Source: Parabacteroides distasonis ATCC 8503
GTDB taxonomy: Bacteria > Bacteroidota > Bacteroidia > Bacteroidales > Tannerellaceae
Direction: 5' to 3'
Assembly: GCF_000012845.1 (NCBI RefSeq)
Contig: NC_009615.1
Location: 62,001-126,000 of the forward strand
DNA: 64,000 bases
Part shown: in pieces, positions 15,085 through 24,968 of the stretch
Numbering within the stretch: the first letter of the stretch is position 1
Layout: every line of letters starts with the position of its first letter
Notes under the pieces: generated by a model
What the model was told of the DNA's origin: nothing
The model's database searches: none
Seen by the model: the letters and a program-made list of their open reading frames with translations, nothing else
Made by a program: the position numbers and the translations under genes

Positions 15085-16893
15085 TCAATTAAACAAGATT
15101 CCCATCTTGTTCATTAAGAAACAAGCATTCATATTCTGGGCTATTCCTTCTCTTAGTTGATAAGAGAAGGATAGCTCCTCGTCTTTTATATCCGCTTCGA
15201 AGCGGTAATTCTTTATTTGTTCCGGGAACTCTTCCTCCAAAGTACCCAACACTAAATCGTGGGTGGCGATGATGCCGCAAGCCTTATAAGCGACCAGCTG
15301 TTTCATAAGGGCAAGAGAGCCTTTCTGCTTGTCGATAGAATTTGTTCCCTTCAAGATCTCGTCCAAGATGATAAATAGCTTCTCCCCGTTTTGCAGCCTG
15401 TCGATAATCATTTTCAGCCGTTTCAACTCCGCGAAGAAATAAGACTCGTTGCTAGCCAAGGAATCCGAGGTACGTAAGCTGGTAACCATGTGGGCGGGAT
15501 AAACCGTCAAGGAGGCGGCGCAGACCGGAGCGCCTACGCAAGCCAATAAGTAATTGACACCGATCGTCCGGAGGTATGTACTTTTTCCGGCCATATTCGC
15601 TCCGGTGATAATCAGGAACCAAGGACTTTTGCGGATATCGATATCGTTCTTTACGCAGACTTCCCGGTTCAAAAGAGGATGTCCCAAAGCCTTGCCTTCC
15701 ATCTGGAAATAAGTGTCGGCAATCTCCGGATAGATGTATTCCGGATGGTTGAAAGCGAAACCACCCAACGAGTTCAGCGCGTCGAAACGAGCCAGCGCGT
15801 CGAACCAAAGCGGAAGTTTATCGGAGTAAGTCTGAATCCAGCGTTCCAAAAGGATGGCATGGCGTGTATCCCGCAAGTAGAAGAGATTGAAAATGATACC
15901 CGCCAAACTGAATCGTTGGTCTAATCCTCCGATATACGACGACAAGCGTTTGATAGCATGCGAGGCCAATTCCTTCTCATTCGCTAATTGCCCGCTGATC
16001 TCTTTCAGCTCTTCCGACTGGAAATTATCTTCTTCCACACATTGCATCAGCTTTGAGTACCGATTGAAAATAGACTCCATCTTATTGACGGTCGCGTAAA
16101 GCGCATTGATTTCCTTGGCTCGTCCGTAAGCGATCACTAACGTGATTAAGAAATAAATATTCAATAAACTCCCGCTGATCCAATCCAGCGAGTAAGCGAT
16201 ACCCAATACGATCCACAACACTGGGACCGCCCAGATCAATAGTTTCCACGGTAGGCTATCAACGAATTTATGCTTACGCTGAGTGAGTCGGTCCATAAAG
16301 TTGATATCGTTGTCTCTCGTATCTTGCGTGTCCTGCCGGATGATTCCCGTCACATAGAAATGCTGCCGTAAGGCGGATAAAGTCGCTAATTCCTTGACAG
16401 CCTCTTGCCGTTTGACGATCTCCTTCTTATCCGTCAAGGGATTCGAGAGCCAACCGGCCAGTCGTTCCCGCCCGAACCCGGTTACGGTACGATTGAGCGA
16501 TTGAAACAAGGAGCGGTCTCCAAACACATCCAGATCCAAGCAGAAAGAGTGCTCGCCCGAGATCTTATCGGCCGCCCCGTCGAACGCACTGAAATCATAG
16601 TCCAGTCCTTTTAGCTCATCCTCGTTCAGTTTGATCAAGGTCTCGGCGTATACTTTTCGTGCGTACATTTTATTATGGTACCACATCAGGAGCGCGAACG
16701 GGATGATATAAGCGAAGGTGATCCCTGTCAGCCATTGCCAACTCTCATCCCTGAATATCCATAAGGAGAGGATCGCTCCCACCACTAAAGCCAACCGGAT
16801 ACTCCCCATCAAATGGATATTCTTTTTCAAATTACCCAAGCGCCGTGTATAAGCGTCGATATTTTCTTTGTAATAACTATAGATTTCTTCCAT
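15085..16893 (-). CDS. Membrane-associated MutS-like ATPase
   Basis: A 602-residue protein with a C-terminal MutS ATPase: Walker A ITGANMAGKSTYLRTIG near residue 434, and Walker B FIILDEILKGTNS near residue 511. The N-terminal part lacks the mismatch-recognition domain of MutS1. Instead it has a pair of hydrophobic spans near the start (LALVVGAILSLWIF and LTGITFAYIIPFALLMW) and a second pair before the lever/clamp region (LLIWAVPVLWIVLGIAY and LLNIYFLITLVIAYG). It is therefore a MutS family member predicted to sit in the membrane and is unlikely to do classical mismatch repair. Proteins of this type are common in Bacteroidota and usually annotated simply as MutS. It stands alone, convergent with the protease gene. 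Confidence 0.85.
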   Translation of the reverse strand: MEEIYSYYKENIDAYTRRLGNLKKNIHLMGSIRLALVVGAILSLWIFRDESWQWLTGITFAYIIPFALLMWYHNKMYARKVYAETLIKLNEDELKGLDYDFSAFDGAADKISGEHSFCLDLDVFGDRSLFQSLNRTVTGFGRERLAGWLSNPLTDKKEIVKRQEAVKELATLSALRQHFYVTGIIRQDTQDTRDNDINFMDRLTQRKHKFVDSLPWKLLIWAVPVLWIVLGIAYSLDWISGSLLNIYFLITLVIAYGRAKEINALYATVNKMESIFNRYSKLMQCVEEDNFQSEELKEISGQLANEKELASHAIKRLSSYIGGLDQRFSLAGIIFNLFYLRDTRHAILLERWIQTYSDKLPLWFDALARFDALNSLGGFAFNHPEYIYPEIADTYFQMEGKALGHPLLNREVCVKNDIDIRKSPWFLIITGANMAGKSTYLRTIGVNYLLACVGAPVCAASLTVYPAHMVTSLRTSDSLASNESYFFAELKRLKMIIDRLQNGEKLFIILDEILKGTNSIDKQKGSLALMKQLVAYKACGIIATHDLVLGTLEEEFPEQIKNYRFEADIKDEELSFSYQLREGIAQNMNACFLMNKMGILFN

Positions 16894-17047
16894 AGCCGCG
16901 AATATAGGAAAAATGAACTAACCTCTTGAATTTTGGTTTATATATTATATTCATAGGTGAAATGACCATTATTCATGTAATTTGGGCGATAAAGCCAACT
17001 GCCGTTTCCCCTATATTCGCGGACACATTTATAATTTAAGATCATTT

Positions 17048-17881
17048 ATGAAAAAAACGATTATATCCTTTCTCTTCCTTTTTGTTTGCGGTATGGCACA
17101 TTCGCAAGTTTTAGCGAAAGGGCCGGAAGAGAGTTATAACGCGGATAGTATTCGTGCGATTTTGGATAAGTCACCTTATTTTACCTTATTCAAGGACAAT
17201 TATTTTATTGGCGGTATCCCTATCGGCAACAAGCCTACGGCGAGAAACTCCGACGTTAAATTCCAGTTGAGCATCGCCCAACGTCTTACGAAAAGTAAAC
17301 TCCCCTTCGATACCTATCTTTTCTTGCAATACACGCAAAAGGCTTTTTGGAATGTCTTTCAAGAGTCCTTGCCGATGCGCGACTTGAATTTTAATCCGGG
17401 TATCGGTTTGGGGCACCTTATCGTGCATAAGAATAAATATATCGGGAAAGGCTATTTGATGGTCGAGCACGAGTCGAACGGTAAAGATAGCATCTTCTCC
17501 CGAAGTTGGAACAAGATCACCCTAGCGGCGGCTGTCCTGTTGAATAAGAACTGGGAAGTTCAATTCAAGGGCTGGATACCGATCGTGGATGGCAAGGAAA
17601 ATAAAGACATCCTTAAATATAATGGTATATTCCAAGTAGCCGCCAATTACCGGACAGACAACAGGCGCTTTAACTGCGGGGTTATCTTGACCAAACGAAA
17701 GACTTGGTTCAGCTTTAACACTCAGATCGAGTTGAGCTATAAGTTTAATAATAACGAGAACCAATATTTCTTCCTGCAATATTATAATGGTTACGGTGAG
17801 AACCTTTTGGAATACAATCAATACAAAAGCATGCTGCGGATCGGTTTCGTGATCAAGCCGCAAGATTTCAGTATTTACTAA
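17048..17881 (+). CDS. pldA: Outer-membrane phospholipase A
   Basis: The frame opens at 16982, but the ATG at 17048 gives a clean signal peptide (KKTIISFLFLFVCGMAHSQ) and is preferred; the product is 277 residues. It matches the OMPLA family, a 12-stranded barrel that hydrolyses phospholipids exposed in the outer leaflet. The catalytic motif is VEHESNGKDS (His at about 141, Ser two residues on), and the Asn of the triad is in FSRSWNKI. The repeated amphipathic strands run to a C-terminal aromatic region. It is divergent from the MutS-like gene and stands alone. The family is calcium-dependent and dimerises when active. Confidence 0.88.
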   Translation: MKKTIISFLFLFVCGMAHSQVLAKGPEESYNADSIRAILDKSPYFTLFKDNYFIGGIPIGNKPTARNSDVKFQLSIAQRLTKSKLPFDTYLFLQYTQKAFWNVFQESLPMRDLNFNPGIGLGHLIVHKNKYIGKGYLMVEHESNGKDSIFSRSWNKITLAAAVLLNKNWEVQFKGWIPIVDGKENKDILKYNGIFQVAANYRTDNRRFNCGVILTKRKTWFSFNTQIELSYKFNNNENQYFFLQYYNGYGENLLEYNQYKSMLRIGFVIKPQDFSIY

Positions 17882-17922
17882 AAAATATCCTTCTTGATAG
17901 ATCTCATTGATCGGGCGATAGA

Positions 17923-17938
17923 TGTAATATATGATACA
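17923..17938. promoter_or_regulatory. Imperfect palindrome upstream of the acyl-CoA carboxylase operon
   Basis: TGTAATATATGATACA is an imperfect palindrome about 85 bases before the carboxyltransferase start. It resembles the stronger TGTAATA/TATTACA palindrome upstream of nrfH (54597-54612). It could be an operator for a dimeric regulator; support is weak. Confidence 0.3.
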
Positions 17939-18022
17939 TTTCGTTTCTTTAGGAAACAATACATTTACAGACTTTGTTTTCTAATATATTGAACGTTTCC
18001 CGGATAATTAAAGAGATACGCC

Positions 18023-19567
18023 ATGAAGGAAAAAATTGAACAATTAAAAGCTCTCAACCACAAAGCTGAGTTAGGGGGCGGAGAAGACCGCATCGCGAAG
18101 CAACATGCGGCAGGTAAACTAACCGCTAGAGAAAGAATCGAACTACTATTGGAAAAAGGTAGTTTCGTGGAAATCGACAAGTTCGTGACACATACGTGCC
18201 ATGAGTTCGGTTTAGAAAAACAGCGTCCATTAGGGGATGGCGTGGTCACCGGTTACGGAATGATCGGGCAACGCACGGTATTTGTTTTCGCTCAGGACTT
18301 CACGGTATTCGGTGGGGCCTTGTCTGAGACGTATGCCCGTAAGATCTGTAAGATCATGGACATGGCAACGGAACTAGGCGCTCCGGTGATCGGGTTGAAC
18401 GATTCGGGAGGCGCACGTATTCAAGAAGGGGTTCGTTCCTTGGCGGGATACGCCGAGATATTCCTCCGGAACTCGTTGGCTTCGGGCGTGATCCCGCAGA
18501 TTAGCGCTATTATGGGCCCGTGTGCGGGTGGAGCGGTTTACTCGCCGGCGTTGACGGACTTTATCTTTATGGTAAAACAAACGAGCTATATGTTTATCAC
18601 CGGCCCGGAGGTCGTGAAAAGCGTGACGCAAGAAGAGGTTACGATGGAGAATCTGGGAGGCTCGGAAGTGCATAGCACCCGTTCCGGAGTGGCTCATTGC
18701 ACGGCGGATAACGATATGGATTGTATCTTGAAGATACGTGAGTTGATGTCGTTCTTGCCGAATAATAATATGGAAGAGCCGCCATTCGTCCCTACCACCG
18801 ATAGCCCGAACCGCATCGATCCGCAATTGGATCTGCTGGTTCCTACCAATCCCAACCAGCCGTACGACATGAAAGAGTTGATCCTTTCCGTGGCTGATGA
18901 TCAAAACTTCTTCGAGATACAAGAGGAATATGCCAAGAATATCATTATCGGTTATATCCGTTTGAATGGAAAGACGATCGGTGTCGTGGCGAATCAACCT
19001 GCTGCGTTGGCCGGTACGCTGGATATCAACGCGTCCGTAAAGGCCGCCCGTTTCGTCCGTTTCTGCGATGCGTTTAATATACCGTTGTTGACGCTGGTGG
19101 ATGTACCGGGTTTCTTGCCGGGCGTGAACCAAGAGTACGAGGGAATTATCCGTCATGGCGCTAAGTTATTGTATGCGTATTGCGAGGCTACCGTGCCGAA
19201 AGTGACCGTCATTACCCGAAAGGCTTACGGTGGCGCTTACGACGTGATGAGCTCCAAGCATATCCGGGGCGATATCAACTTCGCTTATCCAACCGCCGAG
19301 ATCGCTGTCATGGGACCGGATGGTGCCGTGAATATCTTGTTCCGTAAGGATTTGAAGACCGCGGAAGATCCCGAAGGCAAACGGAAGGAATTGCAAGCCG
19401 ATTACCGGGAGAAGTTCGCTAACCCGTACCGGGCCGCTGAGTTAGGCTATGTAGACGAGATCATCGAGCCGTCTATCACACGCAGCCGCTTGATCCGTAG
19501 TTTTGAGTTGCTGGCCAACAAACGGCAATCCAATCCTCCGAAGAAGCATTCCAATATTCCTCTTTAA
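18023..19567 (+). CDS. Propionyl/methylmalonyl-CoA carboxyltransferase subunit
   Basis: A 514-residue carboxyltransferase of the PccB/MmdA type. It moves the carboxyl group between carboxybiotin and an acyl-CoA such as propionyl-CoA. Both crotonase-fold halves are visible. The N-half has [24 protein letters not shown] and [21 protein letters not shown], which build the oxyanion holes. The C-half has [29 protein letters not shown] and [19 protein letters not shown]. It is followed by the biotin carboxylase (12 bases) and the carrier protein, so the operon encodes a complete soluble carboxylase. No membrane decarboxylase (MmdB/OadB) gene is in the operon. Propionate/succinate interconversion is the likely role in this lineage. 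Confidence 0.92.
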   Translation: MKEKIEQLKALNHKAELGGGEDRIAKQHAAGKLTARERIELLLEKGSFVEIDKFVTHTCHEFGLEKQRPLGDGVVTGYGMIGQRTVFVFAQDFTVFGGALSETYARKICKIMDMATELGAPVIGLNDSGGARIQEGVRSLAGYAEIFLRNSLASGVIPQISAIMGPCAGGAVYSPALTDFIFMVKQTSYMFITGPEVVKSVTQEEVTMENLGGSEVHSTRSGVAHCTADNDMDCILKIRELMSFLPNNNMEEPPFVPTTDSPNRIDPQLDLLVPTNPNQPYDMKELILSVADDQNFFEIQEEYAKNIIIGYIRLNGKTIGVVANQPAALAGTLDINASVKAARFVRFCDAFNIPLLTLVDVPGFLPGVNQEYEGIIRHGAKLLYAYCEATVPKVTVITRKAYGGAYDVMSSKHIRGDINFAYPTAEIAVMGPDGAVNILFRKDLKTAEDPEGKRKELQADYREKFANPYRAAELGYVDEIIEPSITRSRLIRSFELLANKRQSNPPKKHSNIPL

Positions 19568-19579
19568 AAACGAATCCTT

Positions 19580-21091
19580 ATGATAAAGAAAGTATTAGTA
19601 GCCAATCGTGGCGAGATAGCGATGCGGATATTCCGCACCTGCCGGGTGATGAACATCCCGACCGTAGCGATCTATACGCATGTGGATCGCGGAGCATTAC
19701 ATGTACGTTATGCGGAGGAAGCCTACTGCATCTCGGAAGATGAAGCGGATACCTCTTACTTGAAGCCGGACTTGATCCTTGAGATCGCCAAGAAGACAGG
19801 AGCCGCCATTCATCCGGGTTACGGCTTTTTGTCGGAGAACGCCGACTTCGCCCGTCGTTGCGAGGAGGAGGGCGTGATCTTTATCGGCCCGAGCGCCGAC
19901 GTGATCGCCAAGATGGGTATCAAGACCGAGGCCCGTAAGATCATGAAAGAAGCCGGTGTGCCGGTTGTACCCGGAACGGAAAAGCCGGTGACGGACATAG
20001 AGGATGCCAAGAAAGTTGCCGCCGAGGTGGGTTATCCGATTATGCTAAAGGCGCTTGCCGGAGGCGGTGGAAAGGGTATGCGTTTGGTACATAGCGAGGA
20101 TGAGATGGAAGCGGCTTTCCGTATGTCTCGTTCCGAGGCGGCCAACTCGTTCGGAAACGATGCCATCTATATCGAGAAGTATATCGAGAACCCCCATCAT
20201 ATCGAGGTGCAGGTACTCGGGGATAAATATGGGAACGTGATCCATCTGTATGAGCGTGAGTGCTCCATCCAGCGCCGTAACCAGAAAGTGATCGAGGAAG
20301 CGCCCTCTCCATTCGTGAAGGAGGCCGCTCGCCAGAAGATGTTGGCCGTAGCGGTGGAGGCTTGCAAGAAAATCGGTTACTACAGTGCCGGGACGTTGGA
20401 GTTCATGATGGATAAGGACCAGAACTTCTATTTCCTCGAGATGAATACCCGCCTTCAAGTGGAGCATCTGGTGACGGAGGAGACAACGGGCGTGGACTTG
20501 GTTCGCGATATGATCTTGGTGGCCGCAGGAAATCGTCTGCCTTATAAGCAGGAAGATGTGGCTTGCCGAGGGCATGCCTTGGAATGCCGTATCTATGCGG
20601 AGGACCCGGAAAATAACTTTATGCCCTCTCCGGGCGTGATCAAGGTGCGTGAGGCTCCCGAGGGACGTAACGTACGTCTGGATAGCGCCGCTTACGCCGG
20701 TTTCGAGGTGTCCTTGCATTACGATCCGATGATCGCCAAGCTTTGCACATGGGGCCGGACCCGTGAGTCCGCCATCTCGAATATGATACGTGCCTTGCGG
20801 GAATACAAGATCTTGGGAATCAAGACAACGATTCCCTTCCACCTGCGTGTGTTGCATAATGCGACTTTCTTGAAGGGGAATTACGATACGACCTTTATCG
20901 ACACTAAGTTCGATAAGGAAGACTTGAAGCGTCGCCAGAACAGCGACCCGACCGTCGCCGTGATCGCCGCCGCCTTGAAGCATTACGAGGAGGAGAAAGA
21001 GGCGGCCGCCCGTGCGACGACCGTTCCGCTGGTAGGGGAGTCCCTGTGGAAACACTACGGGAAGTTACAAATGTTAGCCAATAACTTTTAA
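19580..21091 (+). CDS. Biotin carboxylase subunit
   Basis: A 503-residue AccC-like ATP-grasp enzyme that carboxylates biotin on the carrier protein with bicarbonate and ATP. The N-terminus is [20 protein letters not shown], the glycine-rich ATP loop [16 protein letters not shown], and the catalytic/metal region [22 protein letters not shown]. It is about 50 residues longer than E. coli AccC because of a C-terminal tail rich in Lys, Glu and Ala that may contact the partners. Its stop overlaps a possible carrier-protein start (TAATG), consistent with coupling. It works here with the PccB/MmdA-type subunit rather than AccAD. Confidence 0.94.
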   Translation: MIKKVLVANRGEIAMRIFRTCRVMNIPTVAIYTHVDRGALHVRYAEEAYCISEDEADTSYLKPDLILEIAKKTGAAIHPGYGFLSENADFARRCEEEGVIFIGPSADVIAKMGIKTEARKIMKEAGVPVVPGTEKPVTDIEDAKKVAAEVGYPIMLKALAGGGGKGMRLVHSEDEMEAAFRMSRSEAANSFGNDAIYIEKYIENPHHIEVQVLGDKYGNVIHLYERECSIQRRNQKVIEEAPSPFVKEAARQKMLAVAVEACKKIGYYSAGTLEFMMDKDQNFYFLEMNTRLQVEHLVTEETTGVDLVRDMILVAAGNRLPYKQEDVACRGHALECRIYAEDPENNFMPSPGVIKVREAPEGRNVRLDSAAYAGFEVSLHYDPMIAKLCTWGRTRESAISNMIRALREYKILGIKTTIPFHLRVLHNATFLKGNYDTTFIDTKFDKEDLKRRQNSDPTVAVIAAALKHYEEEKEAAARATTVPLVGESLWKHYGKLQMLANNF

Positions 21092-21108
21092 TGAGAGGAG
21101 GAATGATT

Positions 21109-21633
21109 ATGTCAAAGGCTTTAGCGACTTATTTTGCCACGGTTAACGATATTCCCGACACAGAGTTCAAGGTAGAGATTCTGGAAGACGGGCCTATCAA
21201 GAAAGTATCCGTAAACGGTACCGTTTATGATGTAGATTACAATCTGGGCGGAGATACGATCCACTCGATCATCATGAACCATAAATCTCATGGCGTACAA
21301 ATATCCAGTGTTGGAGATTCCACCTATGAGGTAAAGAATAAAGGTGATTATTTCCAAGTACAGGTGATTGACGAGTTGAAGAAATTACGCCTGTCGAGAA
21401 CCAGTTCCAAGACGGTCGGCCGTCAGGTCATACAGGCCCAGATGCCGGGCGTGATCCAGAAGGTATATGTCAAGGTAGGCGATGAGGTCAAGGCGGGAGA
21501 CCCGCTTTGCGTATTGGTTGCCATGAAGATGGAGAACGAGATTCGTACGCCGATCGATGGGGTGGTGAAAGAGGTGTATGTCAATGAGACGGACAAGGTC
21601 TCCGTGGGTGATAAGATGTTGGTTGTAGAGTGA
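21109..21633 (+). CDS. Biotin carboxyl carrier protein
   Basis: About 174 residues from the ATG at 21109 ([14 protein letters not shown]). ATGs at 21091 and 21103 are in frame too. A purine-rich AGGAGG lies at 21096-21101, 7 bases ahead of the 21109 start, which favours that choice. The C-terminal biotinyl domain contains the canonical VAMKMENEI with the modified Lys near residue 141, flanked by the barrel strands [21 protein letters not shown] and [22 protein letters not shown]. The N-terminal 90 residues resemble the linker domain of sodium-pump and propionyl-CoA carboxylase carriers. A hairpin follows the gene. Confidence 0.92.
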   Translation: MSKALATYFATVNDIPDTEFKVEILEDGPIKKVSVNGTVYDVDYNLGGDTIHSIIMNHKSHGVQISSVGDSTYEVKNKGDYFQVQVIDELKKLRLSRTSSKTVGRQVIQAQMPGVIQKVYVKVGDEVKAGDPLCVLVAMKMENEIRTPIDGVVKEVYVNETDKVSVGDKMLVVE

Positions 21634-21670
21634 GTTGTCTCGGGGTTATAGTTTTCCCTCGAGAGAATAG

Positions 21671-21700
21671 GAAAGGAATCGGAGCAGTCCGGTTCCTTTC
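21671..21700 (+). terminator. Hairpin after the acyl-CoA carboxylase operon
   Basis: A 13-bp stem (GAAAGGAATCGGA with TCCGGTTCCTTTC, one G-U pair) closes on a four-base loop, GCAG. The T-tract after it is weak, so the structure may terminate or protect the mRNA end. Confidence 0.6.
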
Positions 21701-21766
21701 GCATGTTTGGTAAAATTATCTTAAAAAACATTCCGTCTTTCTATCGTGTTACAGAGTTATTATTTC

Positions 21767-21774
21767 TACATTTG
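21767..21774 (+). promoter_or_regulatory. -7 element of the nhaD promoter
   Basis: TACATTTG matches TAnnTTTG and lies 27 bases before the nhaD start; no clear -33 element is seen. It suggests that nhaD is transcribed separately from the carboxylase genes. Confidence 0.5.
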
Positions 21775-21801
21775 TAGCGTTTAAACCTAAATCATGAAGT
21801 T

Positions 21802-23229
21802 ATGTTGACAGCAATGGTCATTGTGTTCCTTGTCGGTTATTTGATGATCGCATTGGAACATCCTCTAAAGATAAACAAGGCGGGAACGGCTTTGCTTATC
21901 GGTACGGTCTTATGGGTTATGTACACGTATGCGGCCCCGTTTTTCATCCCGAGGGCCTCGGCAGAGGAATTCAGCTTGTTCTTGGAATCGTTCCCCTCTT
22001 TGGGTTCTTTAACGTTTAAGGAACAATGTACCCGGTTCGTCGTGGAGCATCAGGTTCTGGATAGTATCGGAGAGATCGCCGAGACACTTATATTCCTGAT
22101 CGGGGCGATGATAACCGTGGAGCTGATCGATGCCCATGGCGGTTTCATGTTTATCACGAATCATATTACCACGAAGAAAAAGAAGAAACTGCTGGCGTTG
22201 ATCGCCGTGATCACGTTCTTTATGTCGGCCGTGTTGGACAACCTTACCACCTCGATCGTCATGATCATGTTGATCCGTAAGTTGCTCGGGAATTATAAAG
22301 AGCGGTGGGTGTTCGGCAGTATCATTATTATAGCGGCGAATAGCGGTGGCGCTTGGTCACCGATCGGCGACGTGACTACGATCATGCTTTGGGTAAGGGG
22401 AAATATCTCCACCTCATCCACGATCCCCCATTTGATCCTGCCGAGTATCGTATCGGCGTTGATCCCGGTCTTGATCGCCATGCGTTTCTTGCATGGCAAC
22501 GTGACGCCCCCTAACGCATTCTCGCAAATGGAGGCGGACAATGAGTTGCTGAAGAAATTGAAGGATAAGGAGAAGTTATCGATCTTGATCATCGGTGTGT
22601 TGTGTTTATTGTTCGTGCCTGTATTCAAGACGGTTACTCATCTTCCCCCGTTTATGGGTATCTTGATGGGAGTGGGTATTCTTTGGTTCTATACGGAGAT
22701 GCTATACGCCCGTAAACCGATCGACGAGGACTTGAAATTGCGCTTGTCCAAGGTGGTTCACCGTATAGACGGGGCGACCTTGTTATTCTTCCTCGGAATC
22801 CTTTTGGCGGTGGATGCCTTGCGTTGCAGCGGCGTATTGTCGGATTTCGCTTTCTGGCTGGACGATACGGTAGGCAATGTGTATGCGGTGAACCTGATTA
22901 TCGGCGCCTTATCGTCTATCGTGGATAATGTTCCGTTGGTAGCGGGTGCTATCGGTATGTACCCGGTGGCTACGGACGCTATGGTGGCTGCGGCGACTGA
23001 TCCGGCTTATCTGGCGAACTTCATGCAAGACGGCGTGTTCTGGCAGTTCTTGGCTTATTGCGCAGGAGTAGGTGGAAGTATGTTGATCATCGGTTCCGCC
23101 GCCGGAGTCGTCGTGATGGGCCTGGAGCGGATCAATTTCATTTGGTACTTGAAGAATATCTCGCTGCTGGCCTTGGCGGGATATTTGTCTGGTGCGGTGG
23201 TATATATTCTCCAGAATTTGATATTATAA
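21802..23229 (+). CDS. nhaD: NhaD-type sodium/proton antiporter
   Basis: A 475-residue integral membrane protein with about 11-13 hydrophobic spans. It belongs to the ion transporter superfamily. NhaD-like features are the N-terminal LEHPLKINKAGTALLIGTVLW, the SAVLDNLTTSIVMIMLIRKLL segment with its buried Asp, the GGAWSPIGDVTTIMLWVRG loop, and SSIVDNVPLVAGAIGMYP in the second half-repeat. It would expel sodium in exchange for protons. It starts 168 bases after the carboxylase operon with its own -7 element, and ends seven bases before the amino-sugar kinase gene. A functional link to sodium-coupled propionate metabolism is possible but not shown. Confidence 0.93.
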   Translation: MLTAMVIVFLVGYLMIALEHPLKINKAGTALLIGTVLWVMYTYAAPFFIPRASAEEFSLFLESFPSLGSLTFKEQCTRFVVEHQVLDSIGEIAETLIFLIGAMITVELIDAHGGFMFITNHITTKKKKKLLALIAVITFFMSAVLDNLTTSIVMIMLIRKLLGNYKERWVFGSIIIIAANSGGAWSPIGDVTTIMLWVRGNISTSSTIPHLILPSIVSALIPVLIAMRFLHGNVTPPNAFSQMEADNELLKKLKDKEKLSILIIGVLCLLFVPVFKTVTHLPPFMGILMGVGILWFYTEMLYARKPIDEDLKLRLSKVVHRIDGATLLFFLGILLAVDALRCSGVLSDFAFWLDDTVGNVYAVNLIIGALSSIVDNVPLVAGAIGMYPVATDAMVAAATDPAYLANFMQDGVFWQFLAYCAGVGGSMLIIGSAAGVVVMGLERINFIWYLKNISLLALAGYLSGAVVYILQNLIL

Positions 23230-23236
23230 TAAGTGT

Positions 23237-24091
23237 ATGATATTAATTGCGGATAGCGGATCTACAAAGACGGAGTGGTGCCTGGCGGATCAAGGCAGAC
23301 CGGTGCGTACGGTCGTGACGGCGGGTATCAATCCCTTCTTCCAGACACGGGAGGAGATCGCCGGAGAAATCCGGGATGCCTTATTGCCCGCCTTGAAGGG
23401 TGAGCGGATCGATGCCATTTACTTCTATGGCGCCGGTTGCGCCTTCCCGGAGAAGAACCGGATCGTGGAAGAGGCGATTACGCCTTATATCCCGGCTCCC
23501 ATAGAGGTGTATAGTGACTTGATGGCGGCTGCTCGTGCCTTATGCGGGAGCCGTCCGGGAATCGCCTGTATATTGGGGACGGGATCGAATTCTTGTCTGT
23601 ATGACGGGACGGAGATAACGGAGCATATCTCTCCCTTGGGATTCATTCTGGGGGATGAGGGTAGTGGCGCCGTGCTCGGGAAGTTATTGGTAGGGGATTG
23701 CTTGAAGCGTCAGTTGCCGGCGCCTTTGGTTCGGAAGTTTATGGATCAATATGAGTTGACGCCCGCCTTATTGTTGGAGCGGGTATATAAACAACCTTTC
23801 CCGAATCGTTTCTTGGCTACCTTGTCCCGTTTCTTGTTGGAGAATATCACCGAGCAACCGATTTATAATTTGGTCTATACGAGTTTCCGTAGCTTTTTCC
23901 TCCGTAACGTGGCGTTATATCCGGGAGCTGATACGTACCCGATTCATTTCGTAGGCTCTATCGCCTATTATTATCAGGAGGTATTGAGAGCGGCGGCCTT
24001 ATCCTTAGGCTTGAAGGTCGGTACGGTCGTACAGGCTCCCATGAACGGATTGATCCGGTATCATTTTATGAACGAAGAAAAAAATGAATGA
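23237..24091 (+). CDS. BadF/BcrA-type amino-sugar kinase (GlcNAc/MurNAc kinase)
   Basis: A 284-residue ASKHA-fold kinase. The phosphate-1 loop is ILIADSGSTKTEWCL, and the phosphate-2 region is ACILGTGSNSCLYDG, followed by LGFILGDEGSGAVLGKLL. These are typical of the BadF/BadG/BcrA ATPase family, which contains N-acetylglucosamine kinases and the MurNAc/GlcNAc kinase MurK. It is three bases upstream of murQ, so the substrate is most likely N-acetylmuramic acid and/or GlcNAc from cell-wall turnover. The kinase would supply MurNAc-6-phosphate to MurQ. The exact specificity is inferred from this neighbourhood. Confidence 0.88.
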   Translation: MILIADSGSTKTEWCLADQGRPVRTVVTAGINPFFQTREEIAGEIRDALLPALKGERIDAIYFYGAGCAFPEKNRIVEEAITPYIPAPIEVYSDLMAAARALCGSRPGIACILGTGSNSCLYDGTEITEHISPLGFILGDEGSGAVLGKLLVGDCLKRQLPAPLVRKFMDQYELTPALLLERVYKQPFPNRFLATLSRFLLENITEQPIYNLVYTSFRSFFLRNVALYPGADTYPIHFVGSIAYYYQEVLRAAALSLGLKVGTVVQAPMNGLIRYHFMNEEKNE

Positions 24092-24094
24092 GTT

Positions 24095-24925
24095 ATGGCA
24101 TTTCAAAAGATAACCGAGTCGGAATCGTTGTACGATAATCTGGATCAGATGTCTGTCCGGGAGTTGCTGGAAGGCATCAATAACGAGGACCGGAAAGTGG
24201 CGATCGCCGTTGGCCGGGAGATCCCGAAGATCGAGAAGCTGGTAACCCGTATCGTAGAGCGAATGCGGAGAGGCGGTAGGCTCTTCTATATCGGGGCGGG
24301 TACGAGTGGTCGCTTGGGCGTCTTGGACGCCTCCGAGATCCCTCCCACGTATGGTATGCCGAATACCTTGGTGATCGGTTTGATCGCCGGCGGCGACCGG
24401 GCGCTCCGGAATCCAGTGGAGTCGGCGGAAGACGATCTGGATAAGGCTTGGGAGGAACTTCAACAATATCATATCAATACGAACGATACTTTGGTGGGGA
24501 TAGCCGCCTCGGGTACGACTCCCTACGTGATCGGCGCCCTGCGTAAGGCACGCTCCGAGGGAATCCTGACGGCCTCTATCTCCTGCAACCCGGACTCTCC
24601 GATGGCGGCGGAGGCGGAGATCGCCATCGAGCCGGTAGTAGGTCCGGAGTTCGTCACCGGAAGTACGCGGATGAAGAGCGGTACGGCCCAGAAGATGGTG
24701 CTGAATATGATCACGACCTCCACGATGATCAAGCTTGGCCGGGTGAAGGGGAACCGGATGGTGAACATGCAACTGACCAACCAAAAATTGGTGGACCGTG
24801 GCACCCGTATGATCATGGAAGAGCTTCGTCTGGATTACGAGCAGAGCAAGAACCTCCTGCTCCTACATGGCTCCGTCCGGGAGGCGATCGATTCTTATCA
24901 CCGTGAATGGCGGCTGAATCAATAA
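24095..24925 (+). CDS. murQ: N-acetylmuramic acid 6-phosphate etherase
   Basis: A 276-residue SIS-domain lyase that removes D-lactate from MurNAc-6-phosphate to give GlcNAc-6-phosphate. The sugar-phosphate site is RLFYIGAGTSGRLGVLDASEIPPTYG, and the highly conserved block FVTGSTRMKSGTAQKMVLNMITT is present in full. A catalytic Glu is expected in the DASEIPPT segment. It is three bases after the amino-sugar kinase, and the pair forms a muropeptide sugar-recycling module. The gene may share the upstream nhaD transcript because no spacer remains. Confidence 0.96.
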   Translation: MAFQKITESESLYDNLDQMSVRELLEGINNEDRKVAIAVGREIPKIEKLVTRIVERMRRGGRLFYIGAGTSGRLGVLDASEIPPTYGMPNTLVIGLIAGGDRALRNPVESAEDDLDKAWEELQQYHINTNDTLVGIAASGTTPYVIGALRKARSEGILTASISCNPDSPMAAEAEIAIEPVVGPEFVTGSTRMKSGTAQKMVLNMITTSTMIKLGRVKGNRMVNMQLTNQKLVDRGTRMIMEELRLDYEQSKNLLLLHGSVREAIDSYHREWRLNQ

Positions 24926-24968
24926 ATAATTCCTATCTTTCGGGGTAAAACCTAAAAGATCGTTGATT

